From contig JAPOWV010000044.1 of the NCBI GenBank assembly GCA_026707445.1, forward strand, positions 1 through 48,724: a stretch of DNA of 48,724 nucleotides, in the 5' to 3' direction. Of the stretch, positions 1-8,951 are shown one piece after another. Both the position numbers and the translations under genes were made by a program. Within the stretch, counting starts at the first letter, position 1. The number at the start of each line of letters is the position of its first letter. The stretch comes from Gammaproteobacteria bacterium. GTDB taxonomy: Bacteria; Pseudomonadota; Gammaproteobacteria; Steroidobacterales; Foliamicaceae. Below the pieces are notes generated by a model. It saw only the letters and a program-made list of their open reading frames with translations. It was not told the origin of the DNA and made no database searches.

Positions 1-124
1 CAGCGCAAAGCGCTCCGGTTGCTCAGCGTGCGGCTACAGTAGCGTTCCCAGTAACAAACCCGTAGAAATCCGTGTTCTATATCTATATCAATACGTTAGA
101 TCAAATCGACTCTGGAAGTTCGGT

Positions 125-1804
125 CTAAAGAGCCGCTCGTAGCACTGACTCAAGAAGGCAACTGCGGGTGGTGTTCATGTCGCTGAGACTGGCCTCCAAC
201 TGATCGCAGAGCGCCATCAACTCGTCGACTTTAGCGACGATTCGGTGCTGTTCCGGCAGAGGTGGTACTGGAACCACAATTTGTTCCATTTTTTTCTTAG
301 TCATGTGGACCATAGAAACGCCATGGCCAGCGCTTTTTATCTCTTTGGTCTTTTGAAGCAGGAAGAAATATAGAAACTGCTTATCAAGGCTTTTTTCGCT
401 CAAAATAGGCAGCTTCCAAATGTGATAGTGATAGATGACACGCGGACCGTCCCAAATGAATGGACCGAAGGATGCGGACCACGCATAAATTAAATCACCC
501 GCCTCGCAGTATTTGTCGTTCTCGAGCTCTAGGTTGGAGTAGTACCATTGTTTTGACGTGAACAAATTGCCGACACGCAGGACGGGCGTTCCCGAGTCGA
601 GCAGTTCCGCTTTCTTGTAAGCCCGTCCATTTAGCACTCGGACGAGGTCAGCCAGTTGAGCTGATGCCCACCCGTCGGGAAGCTGGAAAGCCAAACTTGT
701 AAGTGACCTATCAGTCGTCTTTTTCTTTGTTTTTCGGCCTGACACGGGAACCGACTCGCGCACAGCCGCAATGCGCGTAAGCAGTGTCGATGCAGGCTCA
801 TCAGCCGGGTTTTGCTTTACGAGCTTGCCGCGGACGGCGAGGTTGAGGATGGTGTGGCGGAGATTCTTGAGCTGATCGGCGCGAGTCGTCAGAGCGGGTA
901 GAGTTTCGATGGCGAAGCGTGCGTGGGAGCGGAAAGTTGCGGTGTTCGCGTGGGGTTCGCTCAGGCGGGCGAGAGTGGTTTGGGTCAGCTGGGCACGAGT
1001 CTCTTTGCGGTTCAATCGAGTTTCGACTAACTGGTCGCAGAGAGCCATGAGTTCCTCGATTTTGGCCACGACGCGCTGTTGTTCGGCTAATGGGGGCAGT
1101 GCGACTGGTATTCGATCCATCTTGTACTTTGGTAAGCCGCCTCGACCAGCACCAGTCTGTTCATCGAGTACGAATGTTTGAAAGTACGGAGCTAGGATCA
1201 CATAGTGCAGGAACCGTTGCGGCCCGTCGAAAGCAATCCTGATTATTGAGACATGCTGGCTAACGTTTGCTTGGCCCACTTCATCTGGAACCAAACAACA
1301 GCGACCAATAGAGCCCCCCGTGATATTCAGTAGGAGATCTGATGGCCTAACGGCTGTCCCGGACATCCGTTTGTGAGTTGCTGGACTAATGTACGCAACG
1401 TTAGTCAACCGTAATCCGTCGTTATGAATGTTCTGGGAGCGCAAGAACACTATTCCGCTTTCCTTGTATGCTTGCTTGCCGCCTCTCGGTGTACTTCCCG
1501 AGCCCGTCTTGGAACAGATTTCACCTATCGTCGTTTTTACCCAGCCAGCAGGGAGACTGAAAGGAATTTGGTGACCGGAATCAGGGTCCGTGACCGAAGC
1601 TACCGATAGGTTTCCTTTACCGGTCAGCTTGGCCTTCTCTGCCGTGATCCGGTCAAGCAGTGCCGATGCCGGTTCGTCGTTGGGGTCCTGCTCCACTAGC
1701 TTGCCGCGTACGGCGAGATCAAGCACGAAGCGGCGTAGGCGGGCGGTGACGTCCGGTGTGTCAACCGCACGGTCGTAGATGGCAAGCAGGCCGTCGGCGT
1801 TCAC
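125..1804 (-). CDS. hsdS: Type I restriction-modification specificity subunit HsdS
   Basis: This is the DNA-recognition subunit of a type I restriction-modification complex (559 aa). It has the classic two-half layout. Each half starts with a conserved helix containing LAVRGKLV (near residues 30 and 325), then an LPxGW-started target recognition domain (about 85-240 and 375-520). Each half closes with a PPLxEQxRIVAKxxELMALCDQL helical spacer. The two halves recognise the two parts of a bipartite target. The start is GTG at 1804, and its GTGA overlaps the hsdM stop, so translation is probably coupled. The target site cannot be read from sequence. The gene is more AT-rich than hsdM/hsdR by eye, which is usual for swapped recognition domains. 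The 124 bp downstream to the window edge show no gene. Confidence 0.95.
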   Translation of the reverse strand: MNADGLLAIYDRAVDTPDVTARLRRFVLDLAVRGKLVEQDPNDEPASALLDRITAEKAKLTGKGNLSVASVTDPDSGHQIPFSLPAGWVKTTIGEICSKTGSGSTPRGGKQAYKESGIVFLRSQNIHNDGLRLTNVAYISPATHKRMSGTAVRPSDLLLNITGGSIGRCCLVPDEVGQANVSQHVSIIRIAFDGPQRFLHYVILAPYFQTFVLDEQTGAGRGGLPKYKMDRIPVALPPLAEQQRVVAKIEELMALCDQLVETRLNRKETRAQLTQTTLARLSEPHANTATFRSHARFAIETLPALTTRADQLKNLRHTILNLAVRGKLVKQNPADEPASTLLTRIAAVRESVPVSGRKTKKKTTDRSLTSLAFQLPDGWASAQLADLVRVLNGRAYKKAELLDSGTPVLRVGNLFTSKQWYYSNLELENDKYCEAGDLIYAWSASFGPFIWDGPRVIYHYHIWKLPILSEKSLDKQFLYFFLLQKTKEIKSAGHGVSMVHMTKKKMEQIVVPVPPLPEQHRIVAKVDELMALCDQLEASLSDMNTTRSCLLESVLRAAL

Positions 1805-3252
1805 CGTAGCAGTGCTTCGGCTAGGACTTGCTTCAACCGGTCTCGCACCATATTCACTTCTTCCTCAGCGCGAGTCAGTTCTGCCAACAGTTTCTCGGGA
1901 TTGCCGACGTACTCTACCTCCGTGTGAGGATTCCTGATGTCGAGGTTGTAGCTGCGCTCCTCTATTTCAGCGGCGCTTACCTTCCAAGCGCGTTTCCCTT
2001 CCTCGCGGTCGGCGCGCTCAGCGCCGCCCCACCAGGCGGCGCAATCCGCCAGGTGCTCCAGCCGTATGGGCCTCGTCATCGAGTAATGCTTCTGGCCCTC
2101 GGGTACCAGGTGTTCCCAGAACCAGACGTCCCTGGTCGGCTCGCCCTTCTCGAAGAAAAGCAGGTTTGTGCCGATTGAGGCATAGGGCTTGAATACGGAA
2201 TTCGGCAGGCGCACGATGGTGTGCAGGTTGCATTCCTTCATCAGGCTTTCCTTGAGCCGCGTCTTGACGCCTTCGCCGAACAGCGAACCGTCCGGCAGCA
2301 CCACGGCGGCCCGGCCGCCAGGTTTGAGCAGGCGGATGATCAGGGCGAGGAACAGGTCCGCCGTCTCGCGAGTGCGGAAACGCAGGGGGAAGTTGGACTC
2401 GATGCCGTCCTCCTCCTTGCCGCCGAAAGGCGGATTGGTCAGCACGATATCGACTCGTTCCTTTGTGCCCCAGGAGGTGTAGGGGCGGGCCAGCGTGTTG
2501 TCGTGACGAAGGAAGGACGGATCCTCGACGCTGTGCAGCAGCATGTTGGTGACGGCGAGCATGTGCGGCAGCGGCTTCTTCTCCACAGCGCGGAGCGATA
2601 CTTGCATCGTGGCTTCGTCTTCGGGGCGTTTCACATAGTTTTCGCGCATGTGGCGCATGGCGCAGGTGAGGAAACCGCCGGTTCCGCAGGCCGGGTCGAA
2701 CAGCGTCTCGCCGGGCTTGGGGTCGATTATTTGCGTCATGAACGAGGTCACGGCACGCGGCGTATAGTACTCGCCCGCGTTGCCGGCCGATTGCAGGTCG
2801 TTGAGGATTTGTTCGTAGATGTCCCCGAAGTGCTGGCGCGCGGCGAGGTTGTTGAAGTCGATGCCGTTGATCTTGTTGACGACCTGCCGCATGAGCTGGC
2901 CGGATTTCATGTAGTTGTAGGCGTCCTCGAACACGTCGCGTACGACGTTGGCGCGCGGACCGGCTGCTGGCCGGAGTTTCTTCAGCTTCGGAAACAGGGT
3001 GTCGTTGACGAAGCGGACTAATTCCTCGCCGGTGATGCCCTCCGGGTCGGCAGCCCAGTTGCGCCATTGCAGAGGGGGAGGGACGGGCGAGCGGTAGCCA
3101 TCCTTGAGTAGTTCGAGTTCCTGGTCCTGGTCGTCGATGATCTTGAGGAAGAACATCCAGCACAACTGGCTGATGCGCTGCGCGTCGCCATCGACGCCCA
3201 CATCCTTGCGCATGATGTCCTGAATGGACTTGACGAGCGTGCTGACTGCCAT
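1801..3252 (-). CDS. hsdM: Type I restriction-modification methyltransferase HsdM
   Basis: Adenine-N6 DNA methyltransferase subunit (483 aa) that modifies host DNA using S-adenosylmethionine. An N-terminal HsdM helical domain precedes the catalytic Rossmann domain. SAM-binding motif I (FDPACGTGGFL, about residues 182-192) and catalytic motif IV (NPPFGG, about 271-276) are both intact, so the enzyme should be active. It begins with ATG 3 bp after the hsdR stop and overlaps hsdS by 4 bp, giving one hsdR-hsdM-hsdS transcript on the minus strand. Length is normal for the family. Confidence 0.96.
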   Translation of the reverse strand: MAVSTLVKSIQDIMRKDVGVDGDAQRISQLCWMFFLKIIDDQDQELELLKDGYRSPVPPPLQWRNWAADPEGITGEELVRFVNDTLFPKLKKLRPAAGPRANVVRDVFEDAYNYMKSGQLMRQVVNKINGIDFNNLAARQHFGDIYEQILNDLQSAGNAGEYYTPRAVTSFMTQIIDPKPGETLFDPACGTGGFLTCAMRHMRENYVKRPEDEATMQVSLRAVEKKPLPHMLAVTNMLLHSVEDPSFLRHDNTLARPYTSWGTKERVDIVLTNPPFGGKEEDGIESNFPLRFRTRETADLFLALIIRLLKPGGRAAVVLPDGSLFGEGVKTRLKESLMKECNLHTIVRLPNSVFKPYASIGTNLLFFEKGEPTRDVWFWEHLVPEGQKHYSMTRPIRLEHLADCAAWWGGAERADREEGKRAWKVSAAEIEERSYNLDIRNPHTEVEYVGNPEKLLAELTRAEEEVNMVRDRLKQVLAEALLR

Positions 3253-3255
3253 TTT

Positions 3256-5694
3256 CTAGGCGGTTTCCCTGTAGAGAGCCGACTGGAGGTCGTGCACGGC
3301 GCGCTCGAAGCGTCGCCTGCCGCCGAAAGCGCGGACCAGTTCCACCGGCGTGCCCAGTTGGTCGATCGGCGGGATTCTGAGCACATTGGCGTCGTCGAGA
3401 TTGAACACGCCCTCGTCGGCGTACTTGTTAAGCAGTGCGTCGAGCACGGCACGCGCCTGGTCTCCGTATTTGGCGAAAACGTTGCGCTTCTTCACTTTCT
3501 CGGCCCGCTCGCGTCGGGTCAGTGGCTTGGCGTCGAAGGCGACATGGCAAATGAGATCGAAGGGATCGAGGTCCCTGCCCAGTTCTTCGACGAGCACGGT
3601 CAGCTGAAGCCCCTCGGCCTCCATCTCGTCGATGATCGCCTGCTTGCGCTCGGCCTCGTTCCAGCGCCGCAGGAAATCGTCGAGACTCGCGAAGCGTCGG
3701 AGCAGGGCCTTTTTGGTGAAGTCGCGCAAGGATTCGGTGACGAGCTTGCCGTGTTCGTCGAGATAGTGCACCCGCTCGGTGATGATGCTTGCGGTGATCC
3801 CGTCCACATAGATCTTCTTTATGGGACCGCTGTCGGGCGGCAGCGGCGGGCCGTCAGCTGGGGGCTCGTCGTCGCCGGGAACGTCGGGAAGGATGTCGTC
3901 TCCATTGATCGGCGGTTCGTCGGGCGGGTCGATGGGTTCGCCCTCTTCTGGCTCGTAGATTTGCACGGGCTCGCCGTCGAATTCGGGATCGGCAAAATGG
4001 CTGCTCGCGCCGCGGAAGTCGATGAGGGTGAAGTAGAACTTGCGCGTATCCTCGTGAACGCGGCTGCCGCGCCCCACGATCTGCTTGAATTCGGTCATCG
4101 AACCGACGTTGCGGTCCAGCACGATCAGCCGGCAGGTCTGCACATCGACGCCCGTGGAAAGCAGGCGCGAGGTGGTGACCAGCACGGGATATTTCGATTC
4201 CGGGTCGATGAAGCTGTCGAGTTCGGCTTGCCCCTCGGCGTCACCGCCCGTGATGCGCATGACATAGTGCGAGTTCTGGTCAACGAGGTCGGCGTTCTCG
4301 TTGACCAGAGCCTGGCGCATGCGTGCGGCATGTTCCTGATCGACGCAGAAGATAATGGCCTTCTGAAAACGGTCGCCGCTCTCCTTGAGAAACGCGGTGA
4401 TCTTCTCCGCAACGATTTTCGTGCGGCCATCAATTACCAGCGTGCGGTCGAAGTCCGTGACGTTGTAAATCCGGTCCTCGACCTCCTCGCCGTCGCGATC
4501 GAGTTGGCCGTGTTCCGGTCGATAGCCTTCGATGTCGCGGTCGATATGCACCCCGATTACCTTGTAGGGCGCGAGGAAGCCGTCGCGGATGCCCTGCTTG
4601 AGCGAATAGGAGAAGACCGGTTCGCCGAAGTAGGCGATGTTGGAAACATATTCCGTTTCCTTCGGCGTTGCGGTGAGGCCGATCTGGGTGGCCGAGGAGA
4701 AATAATCGAGGATTTCGCGCCAGGCGGAATCGTCAGCAGCGCTGCCCCGGTGACACTCGTCGATCACGATCAGATCGAAGAAGCCGGGGGAGAACTCGCG
4801 ATAGAGTTTCTGATGGTTCTCCGGTCCGGTGACTGCTTGATACAAACCCAGATAGATCTCGTAGGACGCGTCGATTCGGCGTTTGCTGTCGACCGCAAGG
4901 CTCACTTCCATAAGGGTGCCGTCGTGTCGTTCGATGGTCTTGGCCCGGGTCGAGAGCTTGGCCATGGCCCCGCCGAAGGGGCGAAAATCGTTGACCATGG
5001 TCTGGTCAACCAGCACGTTGCGGTCGGCGAGGAAAAGGATGCGCTTTTTCCGGCCCGCTTTCCAAAGCCGCCAGATGATCTGGAAGGCGGTGTAGGTCTT
5101 GCCCGTTCCGGTGGCCATGACGAGTAGGATGCGCTCCCGCCCCTTGGCTATGGCCTCGATGGCGGCGTTGATGGCGTTGACCTGGTAATAGCGCGGGGTC
5201 TTGCCGCCGCTATCCTCGTGGTAGTCCTGAAGAAAGACGCTTTCGGCCTCCGGTTCCAGGCCTTTCCACTCGCGATACCGCACCCAAAGCCCGTCGGGAG
5301 AGGGAAACGCATCGAGTGACAAGTTCGCCTCGCGTGGCGTTCTGGCGCCGGTGCGGTCGTGGAACACGAAGCCGTCCCCGTTGGACGAGAACGCGAAGGG
5401 GGCTTGCAGAGTTTCGGCGTAGTTGAGCGCTTGCTGCATGCCGTCGCCGACGCTGTGTGAATTGTCCTTCGCCTCGATGACCGCGATGGGGATGTTCGGC
5501 TTGTAGTAGAGGACGTAATCGGCGCGCCTGGCCTTTCCGCGGGCGACAAGCTTGCCTCGGACAATGATGCGCCCCTTCGTGAAGGTGACCTCCTCACGAA
5601 TCTGCAGCATCTCGTCCCACCCCGCTTCGCGCAGGGCGGGCGTGATGAACTTGGTGCAAATATCGCGTTCGGAAAGGCCGCGCTTGTCAATCAC
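3256..5694 (-). CDS. hsdR: Type I restriction endonuclease subunit HsdR
   Basis: Motor and nuclease subunit (812 aa) that translocates and cuts unmodified DNA when bound to HsdM and HsdS. The N-terminal PD-(D/E)XK nuclease motif is visible as a D in RADYVLYY followed by IEAK (about residues 57-76). The helicase core follows: Walker A MATGTGKT (about 191-198), DEAD-type box DECH (about 311-314), LTATP, and motif VI QIVGRGSR. The C-terminus resembles the EcoEI-type R subunit. The start is GTG at 5694, preceded by a GGGGGAT ribosome-binding stretch. It is the first gene of the hsdRMS operon and all key motifs are present. Confidence 0.95.
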   Translation of the reverse strand: MIDKRGLSERDICTKFITPALREAGWDEMLQIREEVTFTKGRIIVRGKLVARGKARRADYVLYYKPNIPIAVIEAKDNSHSVGDGMQQALNYAETLQAPFAFSSNGDGFVFHDRTGARTPREANLSLDAFPSPDGLWVRYREWKGLEPEAESVFLQDYHEDSGGKTPRYYQVNAINAAIEAIAKGRERILLVMATGTGKTYTAFQIIWRLWKAGRKKRILFLADRNVLVDQTMVNDFRPFGGAMAKLSTRAKTIERHDGTLMEVSLAVDSKRRIDASYEIYLGLYQAVTGPENHQKLYREFSPGFFDLIVIDECHRGSAADDSAWREILDYFSSATQIGLTATPKETEYVSNIAYFGEPVFSYSLKQGIRDGFLAPYKVIGVHIDRDIEGYRPEHGQLDRDGEEVEDRIYNVTDFDRTLVIDGRTKIVAEKITAFLKESGDRFQKAIIFCVDQEHAARMRQALVNENADLVDQNSHYVMRITGGDAEGQAELDSFIDPESKYPVLVTTSRLLSTGVDVQTCRLIVLDRNVGSMTEFKQIVGRGSRVHEDTRKFYFTLIDFRGASSHFADPEFDGEPVQIYEPEEGEPIDPPDEPPINGDDILPDVPGDDEPPADGPPLPPDSGPIKKIYVDGITASIITERVHYLDEHGKLVTESLRDFTKKALLRRFASLDDFLRRWNEAERKQAIIDEMEAEGLQLTVLVEELGRDLDPFDLICHVAFDAKPLTRRERAEKVKKRNVFAKYGDQARAVLDALLNKYADEGVFNLDDANVLRIPPIDQLGTPVELVRAFGGRRRFERAVHDLQSALYRETA

Positions 5695-5761
5695 GGCCGA
5701 TCCCCCAACGTGCGCTCCGGGTCATACGTTGTTGCTTGTTCTTCTAACCCCCGGCGGGCAG

Positions 5762-5779
5762 CTTACCAGAGCGGGTAAG
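5762..5779. repeat. Inverted repeat upstream of hsdR, possible operator
   Basis: CTTACC, six bases, then GGTAAG: a perfect 6-bp-arm dyad about 70 bp upstream of the hsdR start. It has the size of a repressor site but not the T-run of a terminator. No cognate regulator gene is next to it. The regulatory role is inference. Confidence 0.3.
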
Positions 5780-6117
5780 GCGATTTGATTGACTCAAACG
5801 CCCCGCAACGAAACGGAATGCTGAATCTCAACAATGAAGTAGTGTCGCCATTCGAAAAGTGCGCGTGATTCTCGCCTCAAGCATGATCGGTCGATATCGG
5901 AACAAACTGCCAGCTAATTCGGCCATTGTCCTGTTTGCTTTTCTGCGTCAATTCGAGATTTGAGGAGATAAGCGTTAGCCGCGGGGCAATTTCACTATAT
6001 GAGGGTCCACCTATCTGAATGGGCTCGGCTAACTGGGAAGGATCAACTCTGATATCGGTTTAAGCTTGGAATTAACAGCCATATGATCGGAACGGTAGTT
6101 GCAAAACTTCATTAACA

Positions 6118-6123
6118 TATAAT
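6118..6123 (+). promoter_or_regulatory. Candidate -10 element (TATAAT) for the 6179-8928 unit
   Basis: A perfect TATAAT lies about 55 bp before the first start codon of the plus-strand unit. No good -35 sits at the right spacing (TTGCAA at 6099-6104 is only 13 bp away). It is therefore a weak promoter candidate or one needing an activator. Confidence 0.3.
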
Positions 6124-6178
6124 ATAGTCATCATATGAGCACACCGAGAAGAGGAGACAGACGAGATGGCAAACCCAT

Positions 6179-6529
6179 ATGAGCATAGACAAGTCCATAA
6201 GACACCAGCTGATTACTCTTGCGCGTAGAAAGAGTGCTCGAGTCGTTGACTGGTCTCCGGAACGTCCAACCGATTGGCGCCCGCAAAGTGTGCGGAATCC
6301 TGGTGGGATTCTTGATACGCATTTTTCGGACCCAGCCGCTTGGGAGTTGATCGCATCTCAGCTTGAAGCAGGTTGCGAGGTCGAGACCATCATTCTCGAA
6401 AAGCCACCCGGTGCAAAGGGCTACGTGATGTTGATCGAGTTGGAGCCAGGAATGCCTATCTACATCAAGCTGCAACTCGGGTCAGGAAAGATCTTTGGAA
6501 GGAGCTTCCACTACTCAGAGAAAAACTAG
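6179..6529 (+). CDS. Small toxin-like protein upstream of an MqsA-type antitoxin
   Basis: A 116-aa basic protein of uncertain family. The N-terminal helix is Arg/Lys-rich (residues 8-22). The C-terminal half alternates beta-strand-like segments and ends with IYIKLQL and GRSFHYSE. This pattern recalls small RelE/MqsR/DUF4258-fold RNase toxins found beside zinc-finger MqsA-like antitoxins. The gene lies 12 bp upstream of such an antitoxin gene, in the toxin-first order typical of mqsRA. The start at 6179 has no close ribosome-binding site. A GAGGAG lies 22 bp upstream and better serves two short frames that begin at 6134 and 6166. Toxin function is inferred from context and fold impression; no catalytic residue can be assigned. 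Confidence 0.6.
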   Translation: MSIDKSIRHQLITLARRKSARVVDWSPERPTDWRPQSVRNPGGILDTHFSDPAAWELIASQLEAGCEVETIILEKPPGAKGYVMLIELEPGMPIYIKLQLGSGKIFGRSFHYSEKN

Positions 6530-6541
6530 GGCGAATTTGAA

Positions 6542-7108
6542 ATGAATACGAAACAGCATATGAACGAATCGACGACCAACGCGGTTGCCACCGCTTTTGC
6601 GTGCCCGCAATGTGGGGAGAGCGCGATTTCTACATCGATACAACGAGACAAGTTCGTTTACGGCACTGGAAATTCAGCGGTGGAGCTAACGGTCGAACTG
6701 CCAGTTCGCCACTGCAACGATTGTGATATTCACTACCTTGATTCTGAGGCGGAAGACATCAAACACGAAGCAGTATGCCGGCACCTGGGCGTTCTTCCAC
6801 CCGCAGCGATTGTGAATATCCGAAAGAAGCACAGTTTGTCGCGCGCTGCCTTTGCAAAGATCACGGGACTTGGCGAAGCAAGTCTTGGGCGATGGGAGAA
6901 GGGAATCAACATTCAGAATATTGGGAATGATCGATACATTCGTCTCCTGGAAGATCCCAGAGTTATGCAGCAACTCCGGGAAGTGACAATGTCTGCAGAA
7001 TCCAGGCCGTTACAACGTAAGAGCAATGTCCTTCCATTTCGAAAATTGGAAATAACGAAGGAAGTGCTGCAACGAAAGGCGGGTTTTAGATTGCGCCCGG
7101 CCGCTTGA
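6542..7108 (+). CDS. MqsA/YgiT-type zinc-finger HTH antitoxin-like regulator
   Basis: A 188-aa protein with the MqsA layout. The N-terminal zinc-binding domain has two CxxC knuckles (C21/C24 and C58/C61). A Xre-type helix-turn-helix follows (about residues 90-140), with the family's GLGEASLGRWEKG recognition segment. Known MqsA proteins neutralise an RNase toxin through the zinc domain and repress their own operon through the HTH. About 50 extra C-terminal residues follow the HTH. The next gene's ATG overlaps this gene's stop by one base, so the antitoxin is translationally linked to the ATPase as well as to the toxin-like gene. Family assignment is firm; antitoxin function is inferred. Confidence 0.82.
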   Translation: MNTKQHMNESTTNAVATAFACPQCGESAISTSIQRDKFVYGTGNSAVELTVELPVRHCNDCDIHYLDSEAEDIKHEAVCRHLGVLPPAAIVNIRKKHSLSRAAFAKITGLGEASLGRWEKGINIQNIGNDRYIRLLEDPRVMQQLREVTMSAESRPLQRKSNVLPFRKLEITKEVLQRKAGFRLRPAA

Positions 7109-8928
7109 TGTACGTCACAACCTTCTACTCCTTCAAAGGTGGTGTCGGGCGCACGATGGCGCTGGTCAATTCGGGCGTGGAACTCGCAAAACGAGGCCGC
7201 AAGGTCCTGCTGGTTGACTTCGATCTGGAAGCACCTGGGCTTGACACATTCGAAGCCGTCAAGCCGAAGAAAACCGCACCGGGAATCGTCGACTTCGTAA
7301 GAAACTACTTGGATTCCGGACAGGCGCCCGAGGTCGATGGATACCTGCAAAAGTGTCCCGATATCGGAGATGACGGTGGTGAGTTATGGCTAATGCCTGC
7401 GGGTACCAGAAAGGCAGCCTACGCTGAAAACTTCCGTGGAATTGACTGGGGTGATCTTTATGAGAGGCGGGATGGGTTTCTCTTGTTTGAAGATTTGAAG
7501 GCACAGTGGAAGAGCACGGTGCAACCAGACCACGTATTTGTCGACTCTCGCACGGGCCACACGGACGTGGGTGGCATTTGTACTCGACAATTGCCGGACG
7601 CGGTGGCGATTCTCTTCTTCCCGAACGAGCAAAACCTCACCGGGCTGACCAAAGTTGTCGCTGACATTCGATCCGAATCCGAGGAATCTATCGGGAAGCA
7701 AATTCAATTGCACTTCATCATGTCGAACGTGCCCGATCTGGACGATGAAGACCGAATTCTGGAAAGGAAGATCAAGGCATTTCAGAAGAAGCTCGGCTTC
7801 AAAAGAGATCCATTGGTTGTCCACAGATATGACAGCCTTTCCCTATTGAACCAGGTGGTGTTCACAAAGGATCGCCCAAGGAGCCGACTTGCAGGGGAAT
7901 ACAGGCGGATTGTCAAGGAAATCGTCAGACACAATTTGGGGGACCGGGAGGGAGCGCTTGATTATCTGAAGAAGGCCGAAAGGGTGGCTGGATTAAGGTC
8001 CAGGGAGTTTGAGACGTCCCAAGAAACCGATCGCAAGTTATCTGAGATCGAGAAACTGCACGAAAGCGATGGGGAAATTCTCTTTCGGTTAGGCATCCTG
8101 AAGCAAGAGCAATGGGAATCTAAGCCGGCCGCAGCCTTGTTCGGTCGCGCAATTGAACAAGGATACGCAAAGCCTCAAGTCCACTTGCGAAGAGCTCGAG
8201 TGCTTTCAGATAGCGGGCAACTCAGTGAAGCAAGAAAAGAAGCATTGCGAGCGCTTGAATCCGAAAAGCTACCACTGCGCTCTATCAAACAAGCATTGCG
8301 GTTAACTGACCCGGATGACTCCTCACGAGTAGCTGGATCTCCTGCTGTGGTGTCACTGGGAACGCGAGAACGAATCGGCCTAGCTTGCGACGCATTCTTC
8401 GAGGATCCAAAGATGCGCGCTGCCGCCTTACTCATATTGGAATCAGCGACGGCGGATACTCACCATGAAGTTGTTACGGACGCGAACAGAATCGAACTGG
8501 CGCTGGTGTACATTGCTGCACGTAAGTTCAAGGAAGCGGCGGACTTGCTTTCCCGTAAGAGGGTTGAAAATGTTGACATTCATACGGCTTTCAACTTTGC
8601 AATGGCCTCTTGGGGACTACGAGGCAGTGCTAGTTCTGAAGAATTCGCTAAGGTAATCGAATTTCATGAGGCCGAAGACGAATCTAGTCGTCTAATCGGT
8701 GCAAACTACTTTCAATGCATTGGTCTCGCCTACTGGGCAGTCGGTGATACGAAGCAGGCAATGGAATACGCGAAATTGGCGCTGAAATCAATTGATCCTA
8801 ATGAGCAGTTGTTTACTTGCTGGCGCTACAGCATCGTGTCGGAAGATGCCTTCAAGGAGGACACTAAGGAAATGATTGAACTCTTCAGCGGTAATGTTCT
8901 GATGATGCCTCGTTTCATTTCCAAATAA
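7108..8928 (+). CDS. KGGVGRT-type MinD/ParA-like ATPase with repeat-like C-terminal domain
   Basis: A 606-aa protein counted from the ATG at 7108 (an in-frame TTG at 7105 is an alternative). The N-terminal SIMIBI-class P-loop domain begins at once with FKGGVGRT (residues 9-16), a deviant Walker A. It continues with LLVDFDLEAPGLD (about 34-46) and a switch segment VFVDSRTGHTD (about 143-153). Residues from about 270 on are alpha-helical, with features of tetratricopeptide-like repeats. The KGGVGR variant is known from bacterial conflict and signalling gene neighbourhoods, often fused to or beside TPR and effector domains, not from chromosome partition. Here it is the last gene of the toxin-like/MqsA-like unit. 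No nuclease or membrane segment is seen. Its exact role is unknown. Confidence 0.8.
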   Translation: MYVTTFYSFKGGVGRTMALVNSGVELAKRGRKVLLVDFDLEAPGLDTFEAVKPKKTAPGIVDFVRNYLDSGQAPEVDGYLQKCPDIGDDGGELWLMPAGTRKAAYAENFRGIDWGDLYERRDGFLLFEDLKAQWKSTVQPDHVFVDSRTGHTDVGGICTRQLPDAVAILFFPNEQNLTGLTKVVADIRSESEESIGKQIQLHFIMSNVPDLDDEDRILERKIKAFQKKLGFKRDPLVVHRYDSLSLLNQVVFTKDRPRSRLAGEYRRIVKEIVRHNLGDREGALDYLKKAERVAGLRSREFETSQETDRKLSEIEKLHESDGEILFRLGILKQEQWESKPAAALFGRAIEQGYAKPQVHLRRARVLSDSGQLSEARKEALRALESEKLPLRSIKQALRLTDPDDSSRVAGSPAVVSLGTRERIGLACDAFFEDPKMRAAALLILESATADTHHEVVTDANRIELALVYIAARKFKEAADLLSRKRVENVDIHTAFNFAMASWGLRGSASSEEFAKVIEFHEAEDESSRLIGANYFQCIGLAYWAVGDTKQAMEYAKLALKSIDPNEQLFTCWRYSIVSEDAFKEDTKEMIELFSGNVLMMPRFISK

Positions 8929-8951
8929 CGCGATCTGGTTATAAAAAAGAG

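Larger units (their letters stand above)
5695..6178. other. Intergenic region between hsdR and the toxin-antitoxin/ATPase unit
   Basis: This 480-bp stretch is AT-rich compared with the flanking catabolic DNA and carries no convincing gene. It must hold the divergent promoters of hsdR and of the plus-strand unit beginning near 6179. Visible items are a 6-bp-arm inverted repeat at 5762-5779, a TATAAT at 6118-6123, and a small 15-codon reading frame at 6134-6181. The word CATATGA recurs near 6080, 6132 and 6176. None of these has a proven role. Confidence 0.5.

Noticed and set aside
3292..5127. 611-codon plus-strand open frame antisense to hsdR
   Set aside because: HsdR on the other strand has all expected motifs; the antisense product is a low-complexity GC-driven shadow with no recognisable domain.
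6076..6183. Three CATATGA words as an operator for the MqsA-like protein
   Set aside because: Unequal spacing (about 50 and 44 bp), no dyad around them, and no resemblance to the known MqsA palindrome; probably chance in AT-rich DNA.
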